Source of the DNA: a bacterium
Lineage (GTDB): Bacteria > Hinthialibacterota > Hinthialibacteria > OLB16
Assembly (NCBI GenBank): GCA_022072055.1
Contig: JAJVIK010000014.1
Location: 62,001 to 126,000 of the forward strand
Length of the DNA stretch: 64,000 bases
Reading direction: 5' to 3'
Part shown: positions 8,422 to 17,795 of the stretch, in pieces
Layout of the letters: each line of letters begins with the position of its first letter
Numbering within the stretch: position 1 is the first letter of the stretch
Position numbers and translations under genes: made by a program
Notes under the pieces: generated by a model
Seen by the model: only the letters and a program-made list of their open reading frames with translations
What the model was told of the DNA's origin: nothing
The model's database searches: none

Positions 8422-8940
8422 TCAAGTCCTGGGCGGGAAGACCCCCTGGAGGGCGATGTTAAAGTAGAAGGTGAGAAAGGGCATCAGGTTGTTGTGGGGT
8501 TGATCGCCGCCGGCGGGGGTTGCGGCGTTTGGGCTCAGGTTGACGATTGGGCTGGTCGAGCCATAAAGAGAAAGTCCCAGACCAGTCGCCGGTAATTGGC
8601 CCGTCACCACCCGCGTCAGCGAATCCGCTTGAGAGGCCCTCAGGGAATGGCTGTGTGCGGGAATTTCGCTCTCAAGGAGCGTCACTGTCTCGCTGCCTCC
8701 CGTCTCACCCAAGTCATGAAGAGACAGCCCCGGTCCCTGCCCCGGATGCATGGGGGCTCGGCCCTGGAGGTCCGGAAGGGCAAAGTTGCTCTTTCCATTT
8801 CCACCGTACGTGGTTCCCAAGAGCGAGAACAGGGCGGTGTTCTGAGAAAGCGGCAGGAGCTGTCCGTCACACCATGCCCAGCCACGGGGAGCAAAGTTAA
8901 ACGGAAAGATTCTGATCTCAGCGACAAATGGATCCGCCAT
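8422..8940 (-). CDS. Phage tail collar domain protein, paralogue 1
   Basis: This 172-residue protein belongs to the phage-tail-collar (microcystin-dependent protein, MdpB) family. It starts MADPFVAEIRIFPFNFAPRGW, then WCDGQLLPLSQNTALFSLLG, the glycine-rich YGGNGKSNFALPDLQGR and the IPAHSH motif that probably binds metal or shapes the collar fold. The C-terminus is QPHNNLMPFLTFYFNIALQGVFPP. There is no signal peptide. It is the last of three tandem paralogues (gaps of 11-12 bp) that follow the giant adhesin gene. The role of such cellular collar proteins is not established. Confidence 0.92.
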   Translation of the reverse strand: MADPFVAEIRIFPFNFAPRGWAWCDGQLLPLSQNTALFSLLGTTYGGNGKSNFALPDLQGRAPMHPGQGPGLSLHDLGETGGSETVTLLESEIPAHSHSLRASQADSLTRVVTGQLPATGLGLSLYGSTSPIVNLSPNAATPAGGDQPHNNLMPFLTFYFNIALQGVFPPRT

Positions 8941-8952
8941 GGTAACCTCCGA

Positions 8953-9462
8953 TCAAGTTGGGCTTGGGAAGATCCCGAACAAAGAGATGATATAATCAAC
9001 GCAAAGATACGGCTGGAAATTCGTATGAGGCTGACTGCCGCCGACCGAGGAGACGCTACTCGGGTGGAGGTTGGTCAACGGAGCGTCCGTTCCGTAGGCG
9101 GTGTTGGTGGCGGATGGCAAGTTTGTCAAGAGATTATTTTGGGGCGCGGTCCCGGTCCCCGTATTGGTCGAACCGAGGGCGGCATGGGAGTGAGCGGGGA
9201 TCTGACTCACCGTGAGGGTGATTTCCTCCGCGCCGCCTGTTTCCGCAAGGATGAATCCGTCGCCCTGATGGATCGGAATTCGACCACGAAGATCGGGTAG
9301 AGCGAACGTGCTCTCTCCATCCCCTCCGTATGTTGTGCCGATGAGTTGAAACAGGGTCTCGTTCTCACTGATCGGCAGGAGTTGGCCTTCGCAGAACATC
9401 CAGCCCGCGGGGGCGAAGTTCCCGGCGAACATTCGAATCTCTCCAACATAAGGTTGCGCCAT
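8953..9462 (-). CDS. Phage tail collar domain protein, paralogue 2
   Basis: This 169-residue tail-collar paralogue starts MAQPYVGEIRMFAGNFAPAGW, with FCEGQLLPISENETLFQLIG, STFALPDLRGRIPIHQG and IPAHSH in order. It diverges from its neighbours mainly in the middle loop (residues ~95-130, Thr/Asn-rich), which is the variable region of the family. Its end, QPHTNFQPYLCVDYIISLFGIFPS, matches the other two copies. It is transcribed between paralogues 3 and 1 with almost no spacing. Confidence 0.92.
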   Translation of the reverse strand: MAQPYVGEIRMFAGNFAPAGWMFCEGQLLPISENETLFQLIGTTYGGDGESTFALPDLRGRIPIHQGDGFILAETGGAEEITLTVSQIPAHSHAALGSTNTGTGTAPQNNLLTNLPSATNTAYGTDAPLTNLHPSSVSSVGGSQPHTNFQPYLCVDYIISLFGIFPSPT

Positions 9463-9473
9463 TTGAGGTCTCC

Positions 9474-9980
9474 TCAGTTCGGACTCGGGAAAATACCCTG
9501 CAGCGCGATGCAGAAGCTCAAGGTCAGGAACGGCTGCATGTTCAGATGAGCCTGGGAGCCGCCCGTGTTCAGAATCGAGGAGGGGCTCATCGCCACCAGA
9601 TTGGATGCGGGTCCCCAGGCGTTATCCCCTGTCGATTGCGCAAGATAGAGGGTGCTGTCTGGAGTGTTGGTTGTGGCGGGAGAGCCACTCGCATTGACCA
9701 CGTGAACATGTTCTGGAAGTTCGGCTATGGACACGGTGTGCGCCTGCTCCCCTCCTCGCTCGCCCAAAGTGTGACCGCTTCCCACATGAATCGGCGTCCT
9801 TCCACGCAAGTCGGGCAGCGCAAAATTCACACGTCCGTCGCCGCCGAAGGTTGTCCCCAGCAGTGAGAACAAGCCTTGATTCTGATTGATAGGCAGTAAT
9901 TGGCCATTGCAGAGCGCCCACCCCTTGGGGGCGAACACGAAGCTCATGATCCGTATTTCAGACAGAAAAGGTTCAGCCAC
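9474..9980 (-). CDS. Phage tail collar domain protein, paralogue 3
   Basis: This 168-residue protein is the first of the three collar genes and the one next to the adhesin gene (43 bp gap). Motifs run MAEPFLSEIRIMSFVFAPKGW, LCNGQLLPINQNQGLFSLLG, NFALPDLRGRTPIHVG, and LPEHVHV where the other copies have IPAHSH. The His positions are kept but the loop differs. The C-terminus is LNMQPFLTLSFCIALQGIFPS. The three genes look like an amplified, diversified set co-expressed with the adhesin. Confidence 0.92.
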   Translation of the reverse strand: MAEPFLSEIRIMSFVFAPKGWALCNGQLLPINQNQGLFSLLGTTFGGDGRVNFALPDLRGRTPIHVGSGHTLGERGGEQAHTVSIAELPEHVHVVNASGSPATTNTPDSTLYLAQSTGDNAWGPASNLVAMSPSSILNTGGSQAHLNMQPFLTLSFCIALQGIFPSPN

Positions 9981-10023
9981 CGGACATTCCTCCTTCGTCT
10001 TTCATTGCGCCTGCTCCATTCGA

Positions 10024-13000
10024 TCAGGGGAATGAACAGTTGGTGAATCCGCTTGTCGCAGAGATCAACAACGTTCCTCCGCCGGCTGGGTTCAATCCAT
10101 CAACGTACGCCTCGACTCCCGGGGTGCTGGTCGCGGCCATTCCGTTCACCCCGAAATCATTGGTTGTTGAGACCGTGCCTTGCTTGCGGAGCCCGATGCC
10201 CTGCGAGCCGCCGCTCCCGGCGCTGGTATTACCCGAGATGTTCAAACAAACGGAATCATCGACGCTGACTGCGTTGCCGGCATCCACTCGGATTCCCGGC
10301 CGGACTCCACCCAAGGGAGCAGCGACTGTGTTGTTTTGGATTTTCGCCCTGACTATCGCAGTGGCGTCGCGAGCGGTTACCAGAATCCCGTTGCCGTCCG
10401 TCTGGCTGATATTGTTGTTGTTGGCGGTAATCTCCAGTGAGGGTGAGTCGGAGGCTGCAAAGGTCTGGCTGGTTCCTGCGCCGATGCCCTGCGCCCCCAC
10501 CGCGTTGTTGGCGACGATGACATTGTTATTGACCGTGGCGGTTACATCAGCTTCGCCCAGGGCGGAAACAGAAATGGCGGTCCCGAGCACGTTCGTGATC
10601 GGATTGGCCACGGTTCCGTTGCTGGTGATGTTGAAATTGCCCTGTCCTTTCCCGTTGACCACCGCCAGGATGGCTTGAGTGCCGATTCGATTCGCCGCGC
10701 TGAATCCCGCCACTCGGTTGTTGGTGATGGCGATGATATTCGTCCCGCTTCCCAAAGTCCCGAACGTGCCGGCCGGTCCTGCCGCGTTGCCGTTGCCGCC
10801 CTGCGCCTGGATTCCGTTCGCGCTCGGGAAATTGCTGACGATATTGCCATCGATGGTGGCCTTGGTCACATTGGCGACCGTGCTCGCAGACCCAAAAGCG
10901 ACAAACCGGATTCCCGATCCCTTCGAGGTCGCGGTTGAGTTGGTGCTCGTAATCGTATTGTTCGAGAGGTTCGCGTCGCTGATGGTCCCGTTGAAATTAA
11001 AGATGTCGATCCCGTGATAGTAGGCGGTGGTCAAGGTGTTTCCGGTGACGGTCACCACGCCCGAGAGGTTGTTCTCGTTCCCCACCGCCGCCGTGTTGAA
11101 GGCAATATTCGAGGTCTCGACGCCCAACCCTGTCCCGGAATTGTTGACCGTGCTGTTCGTGAACGTGAAATTGACCACGCCGGTCCCCTGGACGCCGCTG
11201 CCGGAGGTGCTCTGGATGTTCATTCGCGTGAAGGAGGGACTGGTCGTACTGGTTAGACTGATGCCGGGCCCCGTGGTGTTCTGAATCGTTCCACCGGAAT
11301 TGGCCGAGCCCGTGCCGGTCACGGTCAGCCCAGCGGTCGACCCGGTATTGTTCAGCACGATCCCGCTGGACGCGCCATTCGCCGAAATGCTCTCGAACGT
11401 CAGCCCGCCTGCGCCGATGGTCGTGTTGGCCACATTCAGCGCCGTCCCCGTGGTCGAGGTCAGCGTGTTATTGGTCATGCCCGCCGGGTCGGTCACGATC
11501 ACCGTGGCGCCCGAACCGGTGGCGTTGAAACCGACCCCGCTGGTCGTGCTGACCGTCATGCCGCCGTCGAACCGGACCGTGCCGCCGGTGTTGGTCAGGT
11601 CGATCGCGTTGGCCGTGGACGTGGTCGCGTTGAGCTGCCCGTTGAAGTCCGTGGTCCCGCCGGTCTTGGCGTTGATGTCCACCGCGTGGTTGGCGTTGTT
11701 GGTCTTGGTGATCGTCCCGTTGTAGGTCACGTTGGCCGTGCTGGTGTCTTCACGGTAGGCGATGCCGCTTGGGTTGTTGATCGAGGCATTCGCGCCGAAC
11801 GTGAATGTCCCGGCGGACCCGGTGGTGATATCGATTCCCGCGTCGCCGCCGTTGAGAGTGGTGGTCCCGTTGAAGTTGTAAGAGGTCGTGCTGTCGGCGT
11901 TGCTGAACTGGAGGCCTGTGCCGTTGGTGGCCGAAAGCGTCCCGGTCTGGAACGTGATCGTGCCGGTGTTGTGGTTGCTGACGTTGACCATCGCCGCGTT
12001 GTTGGCCTGGGTGATCGCCCCGCTGTAGGTCACGCCCGCGGTGCTGGTGGACATGCCGCCGTCCACATTGAAGGCGATTCCCGTGGGGCTGGTGATTGCG
12101 CACCCGGTTCCAAAGGTGAATGCCCCCGCCGAACCGCTGAGAATATCAATGCCGGCGTCACCACCGTTCAGCGTGGTGGTCCCGTTGAAGTTATAAGTCC
12201 CATCGGCGTTGTCGAACTGGAGTCCGGTTCCCATCGAGGCGGAAAGGGTCCCGGTTTGGAAGGTGATGGTCCCGGTCGAGTGCCCGCCGGAGATGCTTGC
12301 CATTGGATTATTGGCGGCCTGGGTGATGCCGCCGGAGTAGGTGCAAGACAGCGTGCCCCCGTTCACCACGAAGGGGATGCCCGTGGCAAGCGTAATCGAA
12401 CCGCCGTTGATGGTCAGGGTTCCAGCGCAGGAGACCAGGTTGATTCCCTGAGCCGCCGAGTTGGTGGAGGTCACGCTCGAGAAGGTCGCTGAAAGCGTGC
12501 CGGTGTTCAGATTGAGCGCCTGATCATCCGTGTTGTTGATGGCGCATTCGTTGACCGTCAAGGTCCCGAAATTTGCGCCGGTGATGGCGTGGCTGGAGCA
12601 AGCGCCGAAGGAGAGACCTCGAATGGTGTTGGTCGATCCGAGGGTGACTCCCACCCCGGAGCCGTTGGCGATGGTCGGATTGCTCCCCCCCGTCGAGGGA
12701 GGACTGCTATCCGCCGGGAAGGTGACACCGGCGGCGGTGGCGAGCGAAACGGTGGATCCTTGCCCGATCAGTTTCTGGTTGTTCAAGAGGGTCAACCCAC
12801 CCGAATAGGGGTTGATGTCGCTGTACAGAAAGATGTTGTCGCCGGCCTCATCCGCCGCTCCGGCGTCGAAGCTGCCCGCTCCGGTGAGTTGGTTGAACGG
12901 GCTGTTCAAACGCCCGTCGCCACCCGCCATCGCCTCATTGTCCACGAACCAGATCACCTCGTTGACCATGAGGTTGACCGTGCCCGTGACCGTGCCGAAT

Positions 13001-16000
13001 CCATTGGTGAGGTCATAGGTGAAGCTCGCCGCGCCCTCGTAGCCCGGATCGGGATTGAAGGTGAAGGTCCCGTTCGAGTTCACCGTGGCGGTGCCGTTGG
13101 TGTCGCTGTTCAGTGACGCCGTAATTGCATCTCCCGAATCATTCGTGAGCACGCTGAAGTTGGTGCTCGCGGCGGTGTTGACCGGCACATTGCCGACAAG
13201 GGTGTGGGGATAGGTGTCGGTCACCGCCACGGGGCGGTTCCCGACGGCCAGGGTGACCGTCCCATCATCAATCCCGGTGGCGTTGCGAAGGCGATACATG
13301 AAACTGAACTCGCCCACGAAGCCTGTGTCGGGAATAAAGGTCAAAGTGCCGTCGCCATTAACTTGGAGCGAGCCCGAGGCTCCCACGACCGCCGTTGTGC
13401 CGGAGGCGTTATCGGTCACCGCGCCGCCTAGATCGAGGCCGCCGAAGAAATCGAGCTCGGCGATTGGGAACCCGAGAGCGTCGTTGAAGAGCAGGTCCGC
13501 GGTGCCGTCCGCCACCATCAACGCAGCATCCATTCCCGTGTGGTATTTATCCCCGGGCGCGCTATTCGAGGCCACGATGTCGTCCACGGCGGTTGGGCTG
13601 GCGTTCACGATGACCGTGGCCGTCGCGTCGTCGAACCCGGCCACGTTTTGAATCCGATACTGGAACGTGTGGGTCCCCGAAACAGTCGGGTTGGCGACCG
13701 CGAAACTCCCGTCGCTGTTTACTGTCAATGTTCCGCCGGCAAAGGTTCCCGCGCCGGTGGTGGCTCCCGCCGCGAAGTCGGTGACCAACACGCTCCCCGT
13801 GATCGAACCGCCGCCGAAGTTGACCAGTGTCGCGGCGGGGAGACCGAGATCGTCATTGGCGAGCAGGCCGGACCCGGCGGAAACGTTGAGCGGATTTCCC
13901 AGAACCACGGAGTAGGTCGGATCATCCACGGCCGTTGGAGCGATTTGGACCTGGATCGTTACTGAACCGACATCCGACCCGGCCACGTTTTGAATCTGGT
14001 AGTCAAAGGTGTATGTCCCGGCGACGGTCGGGGTGGCGAGCGTGATGCTGCCGTTGGCGTTGACGGTCAGATTTCCTCCCGCAAGCGCAACCGTGCTTCC
14101 GGAGGCATGATCGATGACCGTGCCGCCCAAGTCGCCCGCGCCGAAGGAAACCAACGACGCGGGCGGAAACCCGAGGGCGTCGTTCGCCAAGAGATCCGTC
14201 GGTCCGTCGGGCACCGTGAGGGTGACTCCCGCAAGCGTGGCATAGTTGGGGTCATCCACCGCCGTGGGGGCCTCCCGCACCTCGATCGTCGCGGTGGCGT
14301 CGCTGGTCGCAACAATGTTGGTGATTCGATAGATGAAGGTGTATGCGCCCGGGGTGGTGGGCGTGGTGAGAGTGAAGCTCCCATCCGAGTTGACGGTCAG
14401 GGTGCCGCCTGCAAGCGCGACCATGCTTCCGGAGGCATTATCGATGACCGCGCCGCCCAAACTGCCGCCGCCAAAGGAGGTGAGGGTCGCGAGCGGGACT
14501 CCGAGGTCATCGTTGGCAAGCAGATCGGTCGGTCCATCCGGCACGGTCAGTGTCCCACCGGTCACAACGTTGTAATTCGGATCATCAACCGCCATCGGAG
14601 GAGCCTGAAACGTGGTGGTGATGGTGAACACTTGCGGGCCGGAAAGATCGACTCCTCCGTTGGCGGTCCCGCCATCGTCCATGAGCTCGACCGTGACCGA
14701 GGTCACCCCCTCCGCCGTGGCGGTGAAGGTCAGATCGCCGGACAGCGCGTTCACCGCGGGTTGGGTGGAGAACAGCTCCGGACTGGCGCTGGTGACATTG
14801 AAGATGAGCGCTTGCGCGGCCTCATTGGCCGGACCGGCCAGGATACTGGTGGCCCAGCCGGATACCGTGTGAGGGGTCAGCGCGGGACCGGCATAGTCCA
14901 CATCCGGGCCCTTGGCGAAGGAGGGCGCGTCATTCACCCCCTCAAAGGTGATGGTGAACATCTGGCCGGGAGAGGTGTCGTCTCCGCCGTTGGCCGTTCC
15001 GCCGTTGTCCATCGCCTCGACCGTGATCGTGGCCGTGCCGCTGGCGTCCATCGCCCCTTCATAAGTGAGCGTTCCGGTGGGGGAAACCGCGGGTCCGGCG
15101 GCAAATAAAGCCGGACTGGTGTTACCCGTGATGTTGAATGTCACGGTCTGCGCGGACTCATCCGCGGGTCCTGAGGAGATCGAGGTGGCCCAACCGCTCA
15201 CCGAGTGCGGGCCGGAGTCTTCCAATACCTGCTGATTGGCGCCCGCCATGAACGAGGGTTCGTCATTGACCGGGGTCACGCTGAGGACAAAGCTCGCGGT
15301 GGCGGAGGTGTTGTCCCCGCCGTTGGCGGTCCCGCCGCTATCCACCAGCTGCAGGGTGATCGTGGCCGAGCCGACCTGATTCAGCGCCGTGGTGAAGGTC
15401 AGCACGCCGGTCGAAGAGACCGCCGGTCCCGCCGCGAACAGGGAGGAATTCGTGTTCCCAACCACCTCGAAGGTGACTGTTTGGATGGCTTCATCCGCCG
15501 GGCCGCGCGAAATCCCGGTGACCCAGGGGTCTACGGTCTGGGGTCCGGCGTCCTCGAGGACCGCCTGGTCCGCGCCCACCACGAAGCTGGGCTCGTCGTT
15601 GACCGGGTCAATCGTGATCAGGAAACTTTGAGGCGGCGAGGTGTCCGAGCCCCCGTTCGCGGTCCCGGCGTCATCCATCAGTTCGGCTGTAATCGTGGCG
15701 CTCCCGACCTGGTTCGGCGCGGGAGTGAAGGTCAGATCGCCGGTGGAGGAGATTGCCGGTTGGACTGAAAACAGCCCCATGTTGGTGTTGCCGGTGACAT
15801 TGAAGGTCAGATTCTGCCCGGTTTCTCCTTGCCCCTGGTCGAGGTTCGTAGCCCATCCGGGGAGGGTCTGCATCCCACCGTCCTCGAAGACGTTGACATC
15901 GGGCCCCTTGGTGAAGCTGGGCGCGTCGTTGATTCCCGAAACGACAATGCAGACACTGGCCGAGTTGAGATTCCCGCTGGCGTCGGAAATCGTGTAGGAG

Positions 16001-16521
16001 AAGGTGTCGGTGACCGACTGGGTCGGTCCGAGGAACTGGAATACCGCGCCGGGCGTGAACATCAGGCTGCCATCCATGCCGACTTTCACCACGGCCCCGG
16101 AGGCGCTGGTCATCTCGGCGGTGGCGACCTGGATCAGGCTCCCGTCCAGATCGTTGTCGTTGGTGAGCACGCCGCTTGCGGCAACCACCAGCATGGCGTC
16201 CTCGGTGGTGCTGTAAACATCCTTGCGCGCTATCGGAGAGGTGTAGATGGAGCCCGTGACAAACAGGGTGTTCAGGTCCAGGGTCACATCCGCGATCACC
16301 CCTGTGGCGTCCATGACTCCGGTGTTCGAGAGGATCAGCGTGTAGCGCAGCGTGTCCCCGCCGTCGGGGTTGGAGTTCATGTTGTTGTCAACCTGAAGGT
16401 TGTCCTCCAACGTGGCGGTGACATTCTGACTCCAGGAAATGGGAACGACGCAAAAGAGAACCGCCAACGGCAGGAGAATGAATCCGGCTCTCGACAGGAA
16501 TGAGAGAGAGGAAAGGGCCAT
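10024..16521 (-). CDS. Giant secreted multidomain adhesin (cadherin-like/VNDxP repeats plus beta-helix)
   Basis: I choose the ATG at 16521 (2165 residues): it has AGGGG eight bases upstream and begins a clear signal peptide, MALSSLSFLSRAGFILLP, cleaved near ISWSQN. The domains run in order. Residues ~30-200 are DUF11-like and a tandem-95 repeat ending SGINDAP. About four repeats of ~110 residues follow, several ending VNDEP or VNDAP, to ~645. Then about four units of the DDPNY...DLLAND type run to ~1095. From ~1190 (IWFVDNEAMAGGDG, NNQKLIGQG) the protein is a right-handed beta-helix rich in NNT, ITGT and TFQTGTL repeats. It ends in a Cys-containing tail with no recognised anchor. It is probably exported and surface-bound or released. 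It heads the operon with the three collar genes. Confidence 0.88.
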   Translation of the reverse strand: MALSSLSFLSRAGFILLPLAVLFCVVPISWSQNVTATLEDNLQVDNNMNSNPDGGDTLRYTLILSNTGVMDATGVIADVTLDLNTLFVTGSIYTSPIARKDVYSTTEDAMLVVAASGVLTNDNDLDGSLIQVATAEMTSASGAVVKVGMDGSLMFTPGAVFQFLGPTQSVTDTFSYTISDASGNLNSASVCIVVSGINDAPSFTKGPDVNVFEDGGMQTLPGWATNLDQGQGETGQNLTFNVTGNTNMGLFSVQPAISSTGDLTFTPAPNQVGSATITAELMDDAGTANGGSDTSPPQSFLITIDPVNDEPSFVVGADQAVLEDAGPQTVDPWVTGISRGPADEAIQTVTFEVVGNTNSSLFAAGPAVSSTGVLTFTTALNQVGSATITLQLVDSGGTANGGDNTSATASFVLSVTPVNDEPSFMAGANQQVLEDSGPHSVSGWATSISSGPADESAQTVTFNITGNTSPALFAAGPAVSPTGTLTYEGAMDASGTATITVEAMDNGGTANGGDDTSPGQMFTITFEGVNDAPSFAKGPDVDYAGPALTPHTVSGWATSILAGPANEAAQALIFNVTSASPELFSTQPAVNALSGDLTFTATAEGVTSVTVELMDDGGTANGGVDLSGPQVFTITTTFQAPPMAVDDPNYNVVTGGTLTVPDGPTDLLANDDLGVPLATLTSFGGGSLGGAVIDNASGSMVALAGGTLTVNSDGSFTLTTPTTPGAYTFIYRITNIVATSDATATIEVREAPTAVDDPNYATLAGVTLTVPDGPTDLLANDALGFPPASLVSFGAGDLGGTVIDHASGSTVALAGGNLTVNANGSITLATPTVAGTYTFDYQIQNVAGSDVGSVTIQVQIAPTAVDDPTYSVVLGNPLNVSAGSGLLANDDLGLPAATLVNFGGGSITGSVLVTDFAAGATTGAGTFAGGTLTVNSDGSFAVANPTVSGTHTFQYRIQNVAGFDDATATVIVNASPTAVDDIVASNSAPGDKYHTGMDAALMVADGTADLLFNDALGFPIAELDFFGGLDLGGAVTDNASGTTAVVGASGSLQVNGDGTLTFIPDTGFVGEFSFMYRLRNATGIDDGTVTLAVGNRPVAVTDTYPHTLVGNVPVNTAASTNFSVLTNDSGDAITASLNSDTNGTATVNSNGTFTFNPDPGYEGAASFTYDLTNGFGTVTGTVNLMVNEVIWFVDNEAMAGGDGRLNSPFNQLTGAGSFDAGAADEAGDNIFLYSDINPYSGGLTLLNNQKLIGQGSTVSLATAAGVTFPADSSPPSTGGSNPTIANGSGVGVTLGSTNTIRGLSFGACSSHAITGANFGTLTVNECAINNTDDQALNLNTGTLSATFSSVTSTNSAAQGINLVSCAGTLTINGGSITLATGIPFVVNGGTLSCTYSGGITQAANNPMASISGGHSTGTITFQTGTLSASMGTGLQFDNADGTYNFNGTTTLNGGDAGIDILSGSAGAFTFGTGCAITSPTGIAFNVDGGMSTSTAGVTYSGAITQANNAAMVNVSNHNTGTITFQTGTLSATNGTGLQFSNADSTTSYNFNGTTTLNGGDAGIDITTGSAGTFTFGANASINNPSGIAYREDTSTANVTYNGTITKTNNANHAVDINAKTGGTTDFNGQLNATTSTANAIDLTNTGGTVRFDGGMTVSTTSGVGFNATGSGATVIVTDPAGMTNNTLTSTTGTALNVANTTIGAGGLTFESISANGASSGIVLNNTGSTAGLTVTGTGSANSGGTIQNTTGPGISLTSTTSPSFTRMNIQSTSGSGVQGTGVVNFTFTNSTVNNSGTGLGVETSNIAFNTAAVGNENNLSGVVTVTGNTLTTAYYHGIDIFNFNGTISDANLSNNTITSTNSTATSKGSGIRFVAFGSASTVANVTKATIDGNIVSNFPSANGIQAQGGNGNAAGPAGTFGTLGSGTNIIAITNNRVAGFSAANRIGTQAILAVVNGKGQGNFNITSNGTVANPITNVLGTAISVSALGEADVTATVNNNVIVANNAVGAQGIGAGTSQTFAASDSPSLEITANNNNISQTDGNGILVTARDATAIVRAKIQNNTVAAPLGGVRPGIRVDAGNAVSVDDSVCLNISGNTSAGSGGSQGIGLRKQGTVSTTNDFGVNGMAATSTPGVEAYVDGLNPAGGGTLLISATSGFTNCSFP

Positions 16522-16616
16522 GGAGAATCCCCTTGACAGGCGCGCAGGATGGTCCGTGTCGGACAAAGACGGACTTTATTCTATCACATGTCAAGAAAAA
16601 GGCAGAGGATGCCGCA

Positions 16617-16636
16617 TTTTTTTTTCGCGGGGGGGG
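16617..16636. repeat. Homopolymer pair T9-CGC-G8 upstream of the adhesin
   Basis: A run of nine T is followed by CGC and eight G, in the 178-bp gap between the divergent adhesin and URO-D genes, about 100-115 bp from the adhesin start. Tracts like this are length-unstable and can tune promoters. I see no certain promoter elements in the gap. Confidence 0.7.
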
Positions 16637-16699
16637 CTCCCCGAGACCTCGTTCCTATTCCTGGATATCCGGATTAGCCTTACGTGAGGTGCCGCTACC

Positions 16700-17782
16700 A
16701 TGACCCAGCCCATCAGCTCCCGTGAACGTGTTCGCCTTGTCTTCTCCCACCGGGAGGCCGACCGGATCCCGTGTTGCGACTCGTATTGGCCTGAAACCCT
16801 ATCCCAATGGCGGGAAGAGGGCGCTCCGGACGAAGCAGGGATCCGCTCCCGATTCGACTTCGACATTGTGGGGGCGGGTTGGGTCAACCATCAGGCTCGG
16901 GTGGGGTTTGAGGAGGTGATCGAGGAATCCGAGGAGTGGGTCACTCGTCGGGATGGGAATGGAGCGATCCTCCGGTATTGGCGGAACCGCAGTGGAACCC
17001 CCGAGCATGTCGCCTTTGAGACCGGCACGCCGGAGCGCTGGCGCGCGCTCAAACGGGTGCTCCTGGATGCGCCTCCGGCCTCAAGAATGGACTTGGAGGG
17101 CGCCAAGCGCGCGATGGCGCTGGCCGAACGGGAGAAACGTTGGTTTGTGTGGGCCGGAATCGAGGCCTTCGAGGCCGCCAAGGATGTGCTGGGACATGAG
17201 ATCCTATGCGCGGCGATGGCCGAGGACCCCGAATGGGCCAGGGATGTGTTCGACACCGAGACCGAAGTGTGCCTGCGCTGCCTGGAACTCCTGGAATCCG
17301 AGGGGTTGCGCTTTGATGGCGCCTGGATTTATGGGGACATTGCCTACAATCACGCTCCGTTCTGCTCGCCCCGGATGTATCGCGAGCTGGTGATGGGCGC
17401 GCATGCTCGCCAAGTGGCTTGGTTCAAGGATCGCGGGTTGCCGGTCATCTACCACACGGATGGCGACTTTCGACCCCTGATTCCCGCCATGCTCGAAATC
17501 GGAGTGGATTGTTTCCAGCCGCTTGAGGCCAAGGCCAACCTCGATGTCCGGGACTTGAAGGTCCAGTTTGGGAGCCGCGCGGCTTGGATGGGGAACATCG
17601 ACGCCACCATCCTGCTTACCAATGACCGGGAGCGGATCGAGGCGGAGGTCTCCTCAAAAATCTCCGTGGCCAAGGCGGGCGGAGGGTACATCTACCATTC
17701 GGACCATTCGGTTCCGCCCGGGGTTTCGTGGGAGACCTACCGCTTCCTGATGGAGCGAGTGGAGCTCCACGGGCGTTATTAG
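16700..17782 (+). CDS. Uroporphyrinogen decarboxylase-family (URO-D) protein
   Basis: This 360-residue TIM-barrel protein has URO-D fold features: an opening SSRERVRLVFSHREADRIP, a central DGAWIYGDIAYNHAPFCSP and a late VIYHTDGDFRPLI and QPLEAKANLDV. These fit the large group of URO-D-like proteins that includes corrinoid methyltransferases and uncharacterised catabolic members. The N-terminal Arg-rich porphyrin-binding loop of true HemE is not evident, so I do not call it hemE. It stands alone, convergent with the O-methyltransferase gene. Confidence 0.85.
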   Translation: MTQPISSRERVRLVFSHREADRIPCCDSYWPETLSQWREEGAPDEAGIRSRFDFDIVGAGWVNHQARVGFEEVIEESEEWVTRRDGNGAILRYWRNRSGTPEHVAFETGTPERWRALKRVLLDAPPASRMDLEGAKRAMALAEREKRWFVWAGIEAFEAAKDVLGHEILCAAMAEDPEWARDVFDTETEVCLRCLELLESEGLRFDGAWIYGDIAYNHAPFCSPRMYRELVMGAHARQVAWFKDRGLPVIYHTDGDFRPLIPAMLEIGVDCFQPLEAKANLDVRDLKVQFGSRAAWMGNIDATILLTNDRERIEAEVSSKISVAKAGGGYIYHSDHSVPPGVSWETYRFLMERVELHGRY

Positions 17783-17795
17783 ACCGTGGCGGCAA

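Noticed and set aside
8422-9980. Prophage remnant suggested by tail-collar proteins
   Set aside because: No capsid, terminase, tail tape or integrase is near, and collar genes are fused into an operon with a cellular adhesin.
11300-14900. CRISPR-like regular repeats in the adhesin gene
   Set aside because: The repeats are coding, vary between units and lie in an open frame; they are protein repeats.
13990-15108. Plus-strand open frame inside the adhesin
   Set aside because: It is a Gly/Arg-rich reverse shadow of the repeat region.
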